The position numbers were made by a program, and so were the translations under genes. A stretch of DNA of 9,202 nucleotides from CAVRQM01 sp964250775 (GTDB lineage Bacteria > Pseudomonadota > Alphaproteobacteria > Acetobacterales > Acetobacteraceae): positions 1 through 9,202 of the forward strand of contig CAXUHK010000151.1 of the NCBI GenBank assembly GCA_964250775.1, in the 5' to 3' direction. Position 1 is the stretch's first letter. The number at the start of each line of letters is the position of its first letter. The notes below the pieces were generated by a model, which saw only the letters and a program-made list of their open reading frames with translations, had not been told where the DNA came from and did no database searches. Shown here piece after piece: positions 8,056 through 9,202 of this stretch.

Positions 8056-8071
8056 TGGCGCGGCGCTTGCG
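8056..8071 (+). promoter_or_regulatory. Sigma54 (-24/-12) promoter of the alcohol dehydrogenase
   Basis: TGGCGCG, four bases, then TTGC, against the consensus TGGCACG-N4-TTGCW. The GG (8057-8058) and GC (8069-8070) are twelve bases apart, as required. Only one base differs in the -24 block, plus the final W position. Transcription should start near 8082, just ahead of the AGGGGGAG ribosome-binding site and GTG 8105. Dyads upstream and an adjacent sigma54 activator gene strengthen the call. Confidence 0.75.
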
Positions 8072-8104
8072 GAGGCAACGCCCGAAGCAAGGGGGAGACG
8101 AGCC

Positions 8105-9148
8105 GTGAAGGCAGCCGTTCTGCACGAATACGACGAGACCCTGAGCGGCGCCGAGTTCGTGCGCTACCAGGACGTGCCCGATCCCAGGATCGCCAAGCCC
8201 AACGACGTGATCGTGCGCATCGGCGGCGCCGGGGTGTGCCGCACCGACCTGCACGTCGTCGAGGGCATCTGGCGCAGCAAGGTCGACGTGACGCTGCCCT
8301 ACATCATGGGCCACGAGAACGCCGGCTGGGTCGAGGCGGTGGGCAGCGGCGTCGAGAGCGTGCGCATCGGCGACGCGGTGATCTGCCATCCGCTGGTGAC
8401 GAGCGGGCACTGCCTCGCCTGCCGGCGCGGCGACGACATGCACGCGACCGACAGCCGCTTCCCCGGCATCAACGCCGATGGCGGCTACGCCGAATACCTG
8501 CTGAGCGGCGAGCGCGCGCTGATCAAGCTGCCGCAGTCGCTGTCGCCCAAGGATGTGGCGCCATACACCGACGCCGGCCTGACCGCTTACCGCGCGGCCA
8601 AGAAGGCGTCGCGGCACCTGTTGCCGGGCGAGTTCGCGGCGGTGATCGGCGCCGGCGGGTTGGGGCATATCGGCATCCAGGTGCTGAGGGCACTGTGCGC
8701 CGCCGAGATCGTGGTGATCGACCGTTCGGCCGCCGCCCTGGAACTCGCCAAGCAATGCGGCGCGCACCATACGGTGCTGGCGGACGAGGGCATGGTCGAC
8801 AGCGTGATGGCGCTGACCGGCGGGCATGGCGCCGAGGCGGTGATCGACTTCGTGGGCGAGGGCGACGCGGTGGCCCAGGGCATCGCCACGACCCGCAACG
8901 GCGGTTCCTACTACATCGTGGGCTATGGCGGGAAGATCGAGCTGCCGACGCTCGACATGATCACCTCGGAGAAGACCATCGTCGGCAACCTGGTCGGCAC
9001 CTATCCCGAGCTGGTCGAGTTGATGGCGCTGGCCGACCGCGGCCTGGTCAACCTCACCACCCGCGAGTACCGGCTGGCCGACGCCAACCAGGCGCTGCAC
9101 GACCTGCACCACGGCGAGATCAGGGGCCGCGCGGTCCTGGTCCCATGA
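8105..9148 (+). CDS. Zinc-dependent, NAD-preferring alcohol dehydrogenase (medium-chain)
   Basis: A 347-residue medium-chain dehydrogenase, similar in layout to bacterial secondary alcohol dehydrogenases such as Rhodococcus ADH-A. It should interconvert an alcohol and an aldehyde or ketone in the cytoplasm. Likely catalytic zinc ligands are C45 (in 'GVCRTD'), H70-E71 (in 'GHEN') and D156 (in 'TDAGLT'). The Rossmann loop is G182-A-G-G-L-G187, and D206 at the end of the second strand favours NAD over NADP. The structural zinc loop is degenerate: of the usual four cysteines only C103 and C106 remain, with S100 and A114 in the other places. GTG 8105 is chosen because GGGGGAG ends seven bases upstream. 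An ATG at 8030 would place the sigma54 promoter inside the gene. The next gene overlaps its TGA by four bases. The true substrate is unknown. Confidence 0.93.
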   Translation: MKAAVLHEYDETLSGAEFVRYQDVPDPRIAKPNDVIVRIGGAGVCRTDLHVVEGIWRSKVDVTLPYIMGHENAGWVEAVGSGVESVRIGDAVICHPLVTSGHCLACRRGDDMHATDSRFPGINADGGYAEYLLSGERALIKLPQSLSPKDVAPYTDAGLTAYRAAKKASRHLLPGEFAAVIGAGGLGHIGIQVLRALCAAEIVVIDRSAAALELAKQCGAHHTVLADEGMVDSVMALTGGHGAEAVIDFVGEGDAVAQGIATTRNGGSYYIVGYGGKIELPTLDMITSEKTIVGNLVGTYPELVELMALADRGLVNLTTREYRLADANQALHDLHHGEIRGRAVLVP

Positions 9149-9202
9149 CGGCGATGCGCCCGGGCCTGCCGGACCCGCTGGTGGCCCTGCTCGGCGCGCG
9201 CT
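9145..9202 (+). CDS. Start of an unidentified gene co-transcribed with the dehydrogenase (partial)
   Basis: ATG 9145 overlaps the dehydrogenase stop as ATGA and stays open to the right edge, giving 19 residues that begin MTAMRPGLPDPLVALLGAR. The overlap and lack of stops make it a probable second gene of the sigma54-driven operon. The opening loosely resembles the N-terminus of some FAD-linked oxidases, but this is far too short to assign a family. Confidence 0.55.
   Translation, partial: MTAMRPGLPDPLVALLGAR

Noticed and set aside
8030..8104. Upstream ATG start for the alcohol dehydrogenase
   Set aside because: It would put the sigma54 promoter and ribosome-binding site inside the coding region. 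Family homology begins at GTG 8105.

Overview
The window is GC-rich, tightly packed bacterial DNA. Its base composition, short intergenic gaps, NodD/LinR-type LysR regulator, Tat-exported oxalate decarboxylase and AtzG-E-H set suggest an alphaproteobacterium, possibly Rhodospirillales. That placement is an impression from protein style, not a search result. I see no rRNA, tRNA, CRISPR array, insertion sequence or phage gene. A run of ten Ns at 2477-2486 is an assembly gap, so adjacency across it is not proven.

Layout from left to right. Positions 2-178 (+) are the C-terminal end of an ABC-F ATPase. A LysR-family regulator follows (184-1104, +). A 104-bp spacer with two inverted repeats leads to a Tat-exported bicupin oxalate decarboxylase (oxdC, 1209-2465, +). 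Then come the gap and a low-complexity stretch, a sigma54-like promoter at 2599-2614, and an APC-superfamily permease (2669-4069, +). Running towards these genes on the minus strand is a chained operon: a sigma54-dependent AcoR-type activator (7886-6036), AtzG/HpxX (6039-5857), an AtzE/HpxY amidase (5860-4463) and HpxZ/AtzH (4463-4083). Each junction in that chain overlaps by 1 to 4 bases. Divergent from the activator is a zinc alcohol dehydrogenase (8105-9148, +), preceded by a near-consensus sigma54 promoter and two dyads. A further gene overlaps its stop codon and runs off the right edge.

How the parts may work together (inference). AtzG-AtzE-AtzH proteins act on small carboxylated ureas in cyanuric acid breakdown, and their homologues HpxX-Y-Z belong to purine-derived oxalurate catabolism. 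The nearby oxalate decarboxylase would turn oxalate, the end product of an oxalurate/oxamate route, into formate and CO2. The APC permease could import an amide or amino-acid-like substrate. The two sigma54-type promoters, before the permease and before the dehydrogenase, could place both under the activator encoded in the amidase operon. The LysR protein more likely controls oxdC. AtzD, AtzF and HpxW are not in the window, so the true substrate remains open.
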